A stretch of 64,000 bases of DNA from SIG607 sp045533195 (lineage in GTDB: Bacteria > Bacillota > Clostridia > Oscillospirales > Acutalibacteraceae): positions 12,803 to 76,802 of the forward strand of contig JAZSHI010000024.1 in assembly GCA_045533195.1 (NCBI GenBank), read 5' to 3'. Position 1 is the first letter of the stretch; each line of letters begins with the position of its first letter. Positions 17,390 to 24,812 of the stretch are shown here, piece by piece. The position numbers were made by a program, and so were the translations under genes. Under the pieces are notes generated by a model. It did no database searches. It was given only the letters and a program-made list of their open reading frames with translations, and was not told the origin of the DNA.

Positions 17390-18954
17390 TATTTATTTCT
17401 CCTTATAAAGAATATAGCAAATGCTGCGGCAAGAACAAGTAAGGGAAGAACTCCCACAAATATAATTCTGACAGCCTTTACCGATGCGCTGGAGGTAACG
17501 TAAAGCTCACTTGTAGCATCTATAGTCTTGTTTTCGAATGTAATTGTCTTTTCGCTCATTCCCGTACCGTAACGAAGGGCATTAAGAGCGGTAAGCTTAT
17601 AATCAACGGTACTTGCATATCTTTCAATATATTCCTGAGAAATAAAGTCAATACTTGAGAATGCAATTACACGGCTGAAGATACTCTTATCGGTGTCGTT
17701 ATCAAAATCCTCTTCGGTAGAAATAATTGCATTGGAAAGCTTACGCTTTTCAAGGTCCTTTGAAGGAGCAACCGAAGGATCGGCGGAAACAGGAACAATT
17801 ACAGATGTACCGTTTGTGCCGATAATGGTTTGGGTAGTTCTTCCGCCGTAGTTTTCGCCGTTTTCGTACATAGGTACGTTATAACCGCTTAAAAATGCAT
17901 TGGCAATGGTAAATGGAGCGTTACTCTGTCCAAAAGACATATAGGTTGCGTGGTTTTTATCCATATAGTAACCGTCATTGGTTTCGAAAACTATACCGTT
18001 TTCAACCGCGATTCCCCATTCGCCAAGGAAGTTATAAAGGTTAGGCAATCTCTGATAGCCTGTATCACCGTAGAACAAAAGGGTTTTTGAAAGTTTTCCG
18101 TTGCCCTCTAAGAATACACTTAATGCGCTAAGCTCTTCTTTGGTGAAGTCCTTAACGGGAGCAACAATAACAGCCGCATCGTATTCCTGAGGAATTTCCT
18201 TTAAAATATCTCCTGTAATTTCGTCAACCTTAAAGTTATTGAGTTCAAGCACTCCTTTAAAGTAATCAAATGTACCTGCTTTGCTGTGGGAAGCAAGGAA
18301 AGCAACCTTTTTGGTTTCTTCGCTGATTACAGAAGCAACGGCGCTTGTAAGGGAGGTTTCAAGGCGGGAACCGTTAATGTAGTAGTAATCATATCCCATA
18401 GAAGCCATACCCGAGGTATCCTCAGCAGTATATATATCGGTAAGGGTAAGATTTCTGTAGTTGTCAAGGGTTGCGCCGCTTGAAGTTGTAAAGGAACAGG
18501 TTACAAGAATATCACCGTACATAAAGGACTCAGGGTATTTGGTAGAAATTTCAGCCATCTGAGTACCGTAGGGGTCCATATAGGTAACCTTGATATTTTT
18601 GTTTAAATCGGCATACTTTTCAAGGAACTTGGTGGTCTGCTCATAGTAGTCACCGGTAGAATCGGTATAACCCATCTGATTAGCATAGTAGTTCATATAA
18701 CCGCCGTAATATTCACTTGCCGAAGCAGCCATTACGTAAATGTTAATTTCTTTATCAACACTTTTAATATACTCTGCGTTTTCTTCGCTGATAGAGTGCT
18801 TTTTGTCGCTGGTAAGGTCATATTCCAAATCGACGCGCTTTGCAAGAAAGCTCATAAGAACATTCACTAAAATCGCGCCCGTAAGAACGATAGCAATAGC
18901 AAGTACAGCGTAACCGCCGCGTTTAAATAAAAATCTGTTTTTAATCTTAGCCAT
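17389..18954 (-). CDS. GldG-like ABC exporter auxiliary protein
   Basis: A 521-residue membrane protein: TM near the N-terminus (about 14-38, YAVLAIAIVLTGAILVNVLM), a long extracellular region of the ABC_transp_aux/GldG type with VAFLASHSKAG and a Rossmann-like EYDAAVIVAPVKDFTKEEL segment, and a C-terminal TM (about 490-515) followed by RRNK. Family members pair with ABC-2 permeases in gliding and other exporters. It shares one base with the DUF4340 gene and follows the permease by 15 bases. Transport direction and cargo are unknown. Confidence 0.82.
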   Translation of the reverse strand: MAKIKNRFLFKRGGYAVLAIAIVLTGAILVNVLMSFLAKRVDLEYDLTSDKKHSISEENAEYIKSVDKEINIYVMAASASEYYGGYMNYYANQMGYTDSTGDYYEQTTKFLEKYADLNKNIKVTYMDPYGTQMAEISTKYPESFMYGDILVTCSFTTSSGATLDNYRNLTLTDIYTAEDTSGMASMGYDYYYINGSRLETSLTSAVASVISEETKKVAFLASHSKAGTFDYFKGVLELNNFKVDEITGDILKEIPQEYDAAVIVAPVKDFTKEELSALSVFLEGNGKLSKTLLFYGDTGYQRLPNLYNFLGEWGIAVENGIVFETNDGYYMDKNHATYMSFGQSNAPFTIANAFLSGYNVPMYENGENYGGRTTQTIIGTNGTSVIVPVSADPSVAPSKDLEKRKLSNAIISTEEDFDNDTDKSIFSRVIAFSSIDFISQEYIERYASTVDYKLTALNALRYGTGMSEKTITFENKTIDATSELYVTSSASVKAVRIIFVGVLPLLVLAAAFAIFFIRRNK

Positions 18955-18969
18955 TTTACCGTCCCCCTT

Positions 18970-19674
18970 TTAAGACCATCTGCGTTTCTCGACAGAACGA
19001 ACAGAAAGGAACACGAATACTATAATTACGGTAATGTAGTAAACAACGTCCTCTACCTTTAATATACTGTCGGAGAAGCTTGTGAATCTGTCCAGCAAAG
19101 CAATGGCAGATGTGATTTTTGTAAGCCATTCAATTCCGATAATCTGGAATATCTGTGAAATGAACATTATTACAATGTTTGCAACTACCGAAAGAACTGC
19201 CGCAAGAGCTGTGCTTTCTGTAATGGAGGAAATAAAAATTCCTATTGCAATAAGTGTAGAGCCTAAAAGCAAAGTTCCAAGCAAGGAATATAAAAACTGC
19301 AACCAGTTTGCTGCTGCATGGTAAGAAACTATAGTCTGGAAAATGATTAGAGGCGCATTTGCTATAGCGTAAATTGATACACAAGCCCAGAATTTGCCCA
19401 TAATTACAGAGGTTACCGAAACAGGAGCGGTAAGAAGCACCTGATCCACCTTCTGACGCTTATCTTCACTTATGGTTCTCATTGTAAGAAGAGGAATAAG
19501 GAAGATGGTAAGATAAAGGGGGAACATAAAGGGAATTCTGTAAACCTCGGTACTGCCCGCTTGATAAAGGGCTGCAAACATAAGACCTTCAATAGCAAAG
19601 AAGGCTGCAAAAAATACATAGGAAATAATGGAGGTAAAATACGCTCTCATTTCACGTCTAAATATAGCACTCAT
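18970..19674 (-). CDS. ABC-2 type transporter permease (GldF-like)
   Basis: A 234-residue permease with six hydrophobic segments, starting MSAIFRREMRAYFTSIISYVFFAAFF, and the family loop MRTISEDKRQKVDQVLLTAPVSV between TM2 and TM3 that contacts the ATPase. It resembles GldF/NosY permeases. It directly follows the ATPase gene and precedes the GldG-like gene, which makes a complete exporter of ATPase, permease and two auxiliary proteins. Confidence 0.88.
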   Translation of the reverse strand: MSAIFRREMRAYFTSIISYVFFAAFFAIEGLMFAALYQAGSTEVYRIPFMFPLYLTIFLIPLLTMRTISEDKRQKVDQVLLTAPVSVTSVIMGKFWACVSIYAIANAPLIIFQTIVSYHAAANWLQFLYSLLGTLLLGSTLIAIGIFISSITESTALAAVLSVVANIVIMFISQIFQIIGIEWLTKITSAIALLDRFTSFSDSILKVEDVVYYITVIIVFVFLSVRSVEKRRWS

Positions 19675-20769
19675 TTAGTTTTCCTCCTTTGCGTTTTCTT
19701 CCGCCTCGGCTTCATTTATTGCTTCAGCTATCGCTGCCTTCGTTTCAAGCTGTTCCTCGTCTATATCTTCAGCAACTTCAGCCTTTGCTTCGTTCTGCTG
19801 TAGGTCGTTATCAGACGGCTCAAAGTAAGACTGCATATCGTCATCTCCGGTAAGACGAAGGAATATCTGCTCAAGGGTAAGCTCGTTGCTTTTAAGAGAC
19901 AAAAGAACCTTCTGTCTTTCTGCAAGACGCTTTGTTACCTCTGCTCTTATATCAGCATCAGCCTCGGGGAATATATGATAATCTCTGCTTCCGCTTTCAA
20001 GCTCACCAAGACATTCTACTGCCTTTACGTCCTTAACGCTTTTAAGTACGCCCATAACGTCATCCTCTCTGCCCATAACTCTGGCAATAAGAGAATGGTC
20101 TTTTGAGAGATTCTTAGAAAGGTTTTCGGGAGTATCATCGGCAATTATGTGACCGCGGTTAATTATAATAACACGCTTACATACCGCCTGAACCTCGGAA
20201 AGAATGTGGGAGGAAAGAATAATGGTGTGATTTTTTCCAAGCTTTGTAATAAGATCGCGGATTTCAATAATCTGCTTAGGGTCAAGACCAACGGTAGGCT
20301 CGTCCAAAATAAGTACGTCGGGGTTTCCCACAAGTGCGCCTGCAATACCAACACGCTGACGGAAACCTTTTGAAAGGTTTTTAATAAGTCTTCCTTCAAC
20401 CTCGTCAATACGTACAAGACGGATAATTTCATCAATATGTGCTTTTTTCGGAAATCTTACCTTCTTTAAATTATATATGAAATATAGATACTCTCTTACA
20501 GTCATATCAAGATAAAGGGGAGGAATTTCGGGCAGATAGCCGATTCTCTTTTTAGCAAGTTCGGGATCGGTCATAATATTAAAGCCGTCAATTTTAACCT
20601 CACCCTGAGTAAGAGAGAGATAACCGGTTAAAATATTCATTATAGTGGATTTACCCGCGCCGTTAGGGCCGAGAAAGCCTACAACTTCGCCCTTGCTTAT
20701 CCTAAAATTAGCATTTTCAACAGCCAGATGTGTGCCGTATCTTTTGCTTAGTCCGGAAACATTAATCAT
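19675..20769 (-). CDS. ABC transporter ATP-binding protein (GldA-like)
   Basis: Energises the exporter. The 364 residues hold Walker A GPNGAGKST (about 35), Q-loop near GYLPEIPPL, signature LSKGFRQRVGIA (about 134), Walker B VLILDEPTVGLDP and switch His in LSSHILSE. Beyond residue 225 is a regulatory-type domain, and the last 45 residues are an acidic Glu/Ala tail absent from most homologues. It is the first gene of the four-gene operon running to 15842. Confidence 0.93.
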   Translation of the reverse strand: MINVSGLSKRYGTHLAVENANFRISKGEVVGFLGPNGAGKSTIMNILTGYLSLTQGEVKIDGFNIMTDPELAKKRIGYLPEIPPLYLDMTVREYLYFIYNLKKVRFPKKAHIDEIIRLVRIDEVEGRLIKNLSKGFRQRVGIAGALVGNPDVLILDEPTVGLDPKQIIEIRDLITKLGKNHTIILSSHILSEVQAVCKRVIIINRGHIIADDTPENLSKNLSKDHSLIARVMGREDDVMGVLKSVKDVKAVECLGELESGSRDYHIFPEADADIRAEVTKRLAERQKVLLSLKSNELTLEQIFLRLTGDDDMQSYFEPSDNDLQQNEAKAEVAEDIDEEQLETKAAIAEAINEAEAEENAKEEN

Positions 20770-20932
20770 TTAGGGACACTCCTTTTAAGAAATTAAAAAC
20801 ATTTATTACAGTTTACAACATTCCCTTTTATAAATTGTAAATAAACTATAAATTGTTCATACAGAAATATTATACAATGTAATGCAAATTATATCAAGTA
20901 TTTTTAGTTTTAATATTTTTCAAAAAAAATAC

Positions 20933-20961
20933 TTGACAATCTCGTTACAAGTTGTTATAAT
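20933..20961 (+). promoter_or_regulatory. Consensus promoter of the tRNA-Met/tRNA-Glu operon
   Basis: TTGACA at 20933-20938, 17-base spacer, TATAAT at 20956-20961, 32 bases before the tRNA-Met. Both hexamers are perfect, as expected for stable RNA. Confidence 0.92.
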
Positions 20962-20992
20962 GTCAAAGTCGCGATATGTGACTGATATAAAT

Positions 20993-21069
20993 GGCGATAT
21001 AGCTCAGTTGGCTAGAGCATGCGGTTCATACCCGCAGTGTCGTAGGTTCAAGTCCCACTATCGCCACCA
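20993..21069 (+). tRNA. tRNA-Met (CAT)
   Basis: Complete cloverleaf with encoded CCA. Acceptor GGCGATA pairs with TATCGCC, the anticodon arm TGCGG/CCGCA encloses TTCATAC with anticodon CAT, and the T arm holds GGTTCAAGTCC. The paired G1-C72 argues against the initiator tRNA. A tRNA-Ile with modified CAT cannot be excluded by sequence alone. Confidence 0.93.
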
Positions 21070-21073
21070 ATAC

Positions 21074-21149
21074 GGCCCGGTGGTCAAGAGGCCTAAGACA
21101 CCGCCCTTTCACGGCGGTAACACGAGTTCGAATCTCGTCCGGGTCACCA
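21074..21149 (+). tRNA. tRNA-Glu (TTC)
   Basis: Acceptor GGCCCGG pairs with CCGGGTC (one G-U), anticodon arm CCGCC/GGCGG encloses CTTTCAC with anticodon TTC, T arm GAGTTCGAATCTC, CCA encoded. It follows tRNA-Met by four bases and shares its promoter and terminator. Confidence 0.96.
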
Positions 21150-21152
21150 ACA

Positions 21153-21192
21153 AAAAAGCCTGATTTGTCTAATAGACAAGTCAGGCTTTTTT
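21153..21192 (+). terminator. Terminator of the tRNA operon
   Basis: AAAGCCTGA and TTGTCT pair with AGACAA and TCAGGCTTT, with one mismatch, and end in TTTTTT four bases after the tRNA-Glu CCA. Confidence 0.93.
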
Positions 21193-21193
21193 G

Positions 21194-21366
21194 AATGATG
21201 TTTGCCTTTGGCAAATGATGTCACTTACGCTAACGATGACGGCTTCGCCTTGTGATGTCGCTTCGCTAATGTTTTCGAGCAAACATCGCATCATTGCGAG
21301 TTATACGAGCAACATCATTATGCAACGCATAACATCATATCACCGTCAGGTGATGCATCATTGAAA
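21194..21366. repeat. Palindrome array with opposed ATGATGT / ACATCAT spacers
   Basis: The left half has small hairpins (TTTGCC-ttt-GGCAAA, GGC-ttc-GCC) separated by direct copies of ATGATGT/TGATGT. The right half has hairpins (ATGC-aac-GCAT, ATCACC-gtca-GGTGAT) separated by ACATCAT, the reverse complement. The whole forms one large imperfect dyad directly upstream of the promoter of a four-helix-bundle gene. Confidence 0.7.
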
Positions 21367-21389
21367 CATTCTGGATTTTATGATATAAT
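21361..21389 (+). promoter_or_regulatory. Promoter of the four-helix-bundle gene
   Basis: TTGAAA at 21361-21366, 17-base spacer, TATAAT at 21384-21389, overlapping the end of the palindrome array. Confidence 0.7.
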
Positions 21390-21409
21390 TTAAAAAAGGA
21401 GGCGATTTT

Positions 21410-21772
21410 GTGAAAGAAAACAAGCTTGCAGAGCTTTCGATGAATTTTTCCGTAGATATTATAAATCTTGTAAAGCGTTTGAAAGCAAATCATGAATCTA
21501 TTATTTCTAATCAAATTGGCAGAAGCGGAACAAGCATTGGTGCTAATATCAACGAAGCACAATACGCACAAGGTAAAAAAGATTTTATTTCCAAACTAGA
21601 AATTGCCCTAAAAGAAGCAAGTGAAACAGGTTATTGGCTTGAATTATTACGCAGAACAAATTATATCGACGAACAGCTGTATATGGCACTGTCTTCTAAA
21701 TGCACTTCTTTAAGAGTGATGTTGATCGCATCCTGCCGCACCGCAAAGGAGAATTCCAGTGAAAAAAAGTGA
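21410..21772 (+). CDS. Four-helix-bundle protein (S23 / 23S rRNA IVP family)
   Basis: The 120-residue protein has the S23 family pattern: ELSMNFSVDIINLVKRLK as helix 1, then the signature QIGRSGTSIGANINEAQYA, then KKDFISKLEIALKEASETGYWLELL and a last helix. The GTG at 21410 is the start, with AAAGGAGG before it. Relatives are found in intervening sequences of 23S rRNA genes and as Avd accessory proteins of diversity-generating retroelements; neither an rRNA nor a reverse transcriptase is nearby. Its biochemical function is unknown. It has its own promoter behind a palindrome array. Confidence 0.85.
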   Translation: MKENKLAELSMNFSVDIINLVKRLKANHESIISNQIGRSGTSIGANINEAQYAQGKKDFISKLEIALKEASETGYWLELLRRTNYIDEQLYMALSSKCTSLRVMLIASCRTAKENSSEKK

Positions 21773-21867
21773 GTTTTATTTGCATGGTTAAGCCATTTTG
21801 CACAGAAAATTATTTGTGGCACGTATTTTCTGCAGCTTGATGTGATACAACGCTTCGCTTTGATTAT

Positions 21868-21893
21868 ACACACGCCTTCGGGCGTGTTTTTTT
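21868..21893. terminator. Terminator between convergent genes
   Basis: ACACGCC-ttcg-GGCGTGT followed by TTTTTTT on the plus strand. It ends the four-helix-bundle transcript and lies at the end of the opposing TPR gene. Confidence 0.88.
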
Positions 21894-23100
21894 ACTTCCC
21901 TATATAAACCTCGTCTTCGCCGATTAGAGTGCCTTCAAGGTCGTAAAGTTTAACATAGGCGTAGCCTGTTTCGGCATAGGCGGGGGTTTTAAACCATACC
22001 CACGTACAGCCTTCGCTGCCCGACTTCCAATTTTTTCCGAAATCCCCCTTTTGAACACTGCCGCCTGGGAAAACTATTTCATATTTTACAGTAGTGGTAG
22101 CATTTGGTGCGCCGCCCGAAAGAGTAACGTGAAAATAAACGGTATCAAAACGGGATATAACGGCGCTATCGGTGGTTTTATCCTCTTTACTGTTATTTAT
22201 AATACATTTGGCAGACCAAGAGTAAAGGCTTTTGTGAATTGCCTTTGATTCCTCATAATTTACGCTTACTAATTCCTTTAAGTATTCAAAGGTGGTCAAG
22301 TCCTCCGCATTTTGATGCCCTTTTACATAGGCAAACATTGACTGTTGTTTTAAATTAAGGCTATCCTCATAATCTGAAATTTCTTCAAAAATTTTAACCG
22401 CTTCGGTATATTTTCCTGCCTTGTGATAAGACTTTGCTTTGTTATAATTTGACAGAACAAGCTGCTCGTTGCTGTCCTTATAATCGGCAAGTGAAGAAAA
22501 AATATTTACCGCCGCTTCCCACTTTTCGCCCTTTATCGCAATAAGTCCTAATTGATAATTACATTCCTTTATATTTTTTCCTGCTTCTTTATAATTACCA
22601 AGGGCATTGAAATTCTCCTTTGCCCTTTCCCACTCTGCTTTTTCCATAAGTTTAAGGGCATCTTTATATAAACATTCTTTTTTAAGTCCTAAAGAATCGT
22701 GATATTCCCCCAGCTCATCAAAGAAAATATATGCTTCCCCGTATTTTTCATCACTAAAAAGCCTTAGCGCAACGTCGTATTTGGTTCTAAAAATTCTGTC
22801 ACTACTGTCCTTATAGTCACCAAGGTCTTCAAATATCTCAATTGCCTTTTCATAATCTCCGTTTTTTATGTGACCAAGAGCTTTATTATATCTTAACTGC
22901 GGAAGAAGAATAACAACAAAAAGAATCGATAAGGCAACAAGCAAAACAGCGGTTATGCATAATGCTATAACCGTTTTTCTTTTTTTCTTTTTTGCATTTT
23001 TAATTGCCAGTTCCTTAACCTCTTTAAGCTCTTCCTCAGCATTATCATATGCATCCTGCCAGAACCTATCGGTATCGTTAATCTGAAATGAAGGCTTCAC
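21892..23100 (-). CDS. Membrane-anchored TPR-repeat protein
   Basis: 402 residues: a charged cytoplasmic N-terminus (1-45), one TM (about 46-70, VIALCITAVLLVALSILFVV), then about five tetratricopeptide-like repeats of about 36 residues, each ending in a GDYKDS or LADYKDS-type motif (GDYEKAIEIFEDLGDYKDSS, KYGEAYIFFDELGEYHDS, EWERAKENFNALGNYKEA, KWEAAVNIFSSLADYKDS, KYTEAVKIFEEISDYEDS). A beta-rich C-terminal domain (about 300-402) is not recognised. TPR domains bind other proteins, so an extracytoplasmic scaffold is likely. No operon partner is visible. Confidence 0.78.
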   Translation of the reverse strand: MKPSFQINDTDRFWQDAYDNAEEELKEVKELAIKNAKKKKRKTVIALCITAVLLVALSILFVVILLPQLRYNKALGHIKNGDYEKAIEIFEDLGDYKDSSDRIFRTKYDVALRLFSDEKYGEAYIFFDELGEYHDSLGLKKECLYKDALKLMEKAEWERAKENFNALGNYKEAGKNIKECNYQLGLIAIKGEKWEAAVNIFSSLADYKDSNEQLVLSNYNKAKSYHKAGKYTEAVKIFEEISDYEDSLNLKQQSMFAYVKGHQNAEDLTTFEYLKELVSVNYEESKAIHKSLYSWSAKCIINNSKEDKTTDSAVISRFDTVYFHVTLSGGAPNATTTVKYEIVFPGGSVQKGDFGKNWKSGSEGCTWVWFKTPAYAETGYAYVKLYDLEGTLIGEDEVYIGK

Positions 23101-23162
23101 TATAACCCCTCTTTTTTGTTTTATATACTGATTTTATCACCTTTTCCGACTTTTTTCAACAA

Positions 23163-23196
23163 AAAAAGAAGTCCTATTTCTAAGACTTCTTTTATC
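23163..23196 (-). terminator. Terminator of the zinc-ribbon gene
   Basis: AAAGAAGTC pairs with GACTTCTTT around a 10-base loop, with a run of T on the minus strand. Confidence 0.75.
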
Positions 23197-23282
23197 CTTT
23201 TATTAATGCTGTAAAAAACTTCACCAATATCTATTTTGGGGGCTTTATCTCTTTCGTTACAACATATATTAATTGGTATTTT

Positions 23283-23309
23283 GTAGGGGACGATGCCCAC
23301 ATCGTCCCG
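23283..23309 (+). repeat. REP palindrome, copy 2
   Basis: GTAGG followed by the GGACGATG stem, CCCA loop and CATCGTCC, then CG. The core is identical to copies at 5746 and 58826. It lies between the zinc-ribbon stop and its terminator. Confidence 0.88.
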
Positions 23310-23326
23310 TTTAAACTGTGCGAAGT

Positions 23327-23608
23327 TTAATAAAGTCGTCCGTAATTCTTTTTTAATTCTTCTATTTTTTCTTTATTCTGTTTTATGAATTCCTCTGCAT
23401 TTTCCTCACTATAAAAAGAGTATTTATAACCGCAAACACCGCAGACGTATTCATAACTTTTAATTTGATAGGCATCGCAGATAGGACAAATTATGGTGTT
23501 GTCAAATCTTGAAAGAGGGTTTTTATATTGCACAAGATTTATATATCTGTCGCCAATACTGTAAACACCATTTTTATCGGGGTGGCAAATAAAAACCAGA
23601 GATTCCAT
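23327..23608 (-). CDS. Small zinc-ribbon protein of unknown function
   Basis: A 93-residue protein. The centre has two CxxC knuckles, CPICDAYQIKSYEYVCGVC (about residues 41-60), which form a zinc ribbon. The N-terminus begins MESLVFICHPDKNGVYSIGD and the C-terminus is a charged helix EENAEEFIKQNKEKIEELKK. I do not recognise a named family. The ATG at 23608 follows AAAGGAG. It is the only gene between two intergenic regions and has its own terminator. Confidence 0.65.
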   Translation of the reverse strand: MESLVFICHPDKNGVYSIGDRYINLVQYKNPLSRFDNTIICPICDAYQIKSYEYVCGVCGYKYSFYSEENAEEFIKQNKEKIEELKKNYGRLY

Positions 23609-23624
23609 AATAACTCCTTTATAA

Positions 23625-23832
23625 TAAAAAAGTGCGGCAACCGAAGTTACCGCACCGAAAAACGCAAACTCCGATTGTCGCCAAACAAATTACAAGTAAT
23701 GAGGATTTACACACACAATAGCTTGTAGGAATTTGCGGTTTTGCAAAATTTACAAAAATATTGTATGTGTATAAAAGGGTATAATACCCCCATAAAAACT
23801 GTAATCCTCCTAAAATATGCAATTTGTTTGGC
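23625..23832 (-). ncRNA. Structured ncRNA with pseudoknot, copy 1 (family not identified)
   Basis: No gene fits here, but the minus strand has a promoter, folded RNA and terminator. Its 13-bp closing stem pairs 23821-23833 with 23679-23691 perfectly. Inside are GAGGATT/AATCCTC (23803-23809 with 23701-23707), a GGGTA/TACCC hairpin, and a 13-bp stem pairing 23759-23771 with 23708-23720. The apical loop at 23728-23737 is complementary over 10 bases (one G-U) to the tail at 23663-23672, a pseudoknot. The terminator hairpin is 23632-23655 with six T. The element at 39278-39450 has the same plan and shares UUGCAAAACCG. 6S, raiA or Clostridiales-1 RNA are candidates I cannot confirm. Confidence 0.8.
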
Positions 23833-23838
23833 GTATTT

Positions 23839-23867
23839 AGTATATCACAGAAAAAAACAAAATACAA
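23839..23867 (-). promoter_or_regulatory. Promoter of ncRNA copy 1
   Basis: Minus strand: TTGTAT at 23867-23862, 17-base spacer, TATACT at 23844-23839, placing the start at the closing stem. Confidence 0.75.
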
Positions 23868-23917
23868 GAAATTAATTTCATACCCTTTTTCCTACACCCT
23901 ACACCCTATTCCCTAAT

Positions 23918-23958
23918 AAAAAAGAAATGAGCACATTCGGAGCGCTCATTTCTTTTTT
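23918..23958 (-). terminator. Terminator of the PIG-L/MFS unit
   Basis: AAAAGAAATGAGC pairs with GCTCATTTCTTTT around a short loop, at the stop of the deacetylase gene. Confidence 0.85.
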
Positions 23959-23959
23959 A

Positions 23960-24808
23960 TTAAAGATTTTTAAACAATTCTTTCATTTCTTCGGTAAGGG
24001 GGGCGCCGTAGGGACAGTGTGCAAAGGCTTCTGCTGTTTTGATTTTTTTGCCCTTTTCTTCGCCGTAGATTTCAATAAGCTCTTTTCTGAAACGTGCGGC
24101 TGTTTTGGCATTACGTACTGCATATCCTCTGCGAGCAGCCATAACCTCTTCGTCGGTGGTGTCTTCGGTTAAATTAATGCCCTTAAGCCACTCGAAGCGT
24201 TCTTCTTTGCCCTCAGGAACTTCATCGTGAGTAGTATAGGGAAGCCACTCATAAACCTGAGATACGTTAATGTCGGCTATCTTAAGTTTAATATCGTGTA
24301 CGTCATCGGTAGGAACAATAAGAGCAAGTTCAAAATCGGGATTCGTAAAGCGATCCTCATAATAAAGAATAAGAGGAGTGTCGGTCATAGCAGGGGTGTC
24401 GGGACATTCGTGAGGAACGATAAGCATATAAGAAGCGTCCTGCACCAAAATACCTGCGGCGCGGTGGTCGGCGTGATAGTCGTTAGCGCGGTGAGTGATA
24501 ATAACGTCGGGATTATAGTTTCTTATATAGCGGATAAGTCTTCTTCTGTTTTCAAGGGTAGGCTCTAACGAACAGTCATTCATATCGGTCCATACGTCGT
24601 ACTGAATACCAAGAAGCTCTGCTACCTGTGCAGATTCTCCTGCTCGTCTTGCAACCGTTTCCTCGGGAGTCATAATGTGGTGACCGCCGCTGCCGTTACA
24701 AAGGCTTAAAAATCTTACGTCGTGACCTTGTGCCTTGAGCTTCGGAGTAATACCTCCGCAACGAAATTCGTTGTCATCCTGATGTGCGCCAATCATTAAA
24801 AATTTCAT
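23960..24808 (-). CDS. PIG-L (LmbE)-family deacetylase
   Basis: A 282-residue zinc-dependent N-deacetylase of the LmbE fold. The metal/catalytic motif is AHQDDNEFRCGG (residues 8-19, with H8-D10-D11 pattern), and the second metal site is DYHADHRAAG (about 122-131). Relatives remove the acetyl group from N-acetylglucosamine conjugates or similar amino sugars; the substrate here cannot be read from sequence. It is four bases after the MFS gene and probably in one transcript with it. A divergent AraC regulator may control the pair. Confidence 0.9.
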   Translation of the reverse strand: MKFLMIGAHQDDNEFRCGGITPKLKAQGHDVRFLSLCNGSGGHHIMTPEETVARRAGESAQVAELLGIQYDVWTDMNDCSLEPTLENRRRLIRYIRNYNPDVIITHRANDYHADHRAAGILVQDASYMLIVPHECPDTPAMTDTPLILYYEDRFTNPDFELALIVPTDDVHDIKLKIADINVSQVYEWLPYTTHDEVPEGKEERFEWLKGINLTEDTTDEEVMAARRGYAVRNAKTAARFRKELIEIYGEEKGKKIKTAEAFAHCPYGAPLTEEMKELFKNL

Positions 24809-24812
24809 AGTT

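Noticed and set aside
21026..21214. Open frames over the tRNA genes
   Set aside because: They read tRNA-Met and tRNA-Glu as codons; the cloverleaf structures are complete.
21194..21366. CRISPR array
   Set aside because: Spacers and repeats are irregular, short and palindromic, and the unit reverses direction in the middle. No cas gene is near.
21410..21772. Retroelement with Avd-like protein
   Set aside because: No reverse transcriptase, template or variable repeat was found on either side, so only the protein family similarity remains.
23619..23867. An 82-residue frame (MYFVFFCDIL...) in the ncRNA region
   Set aside because: Composition is implausible and it reads through the closing stem, pseudoknot and terminator of the ncRNA.
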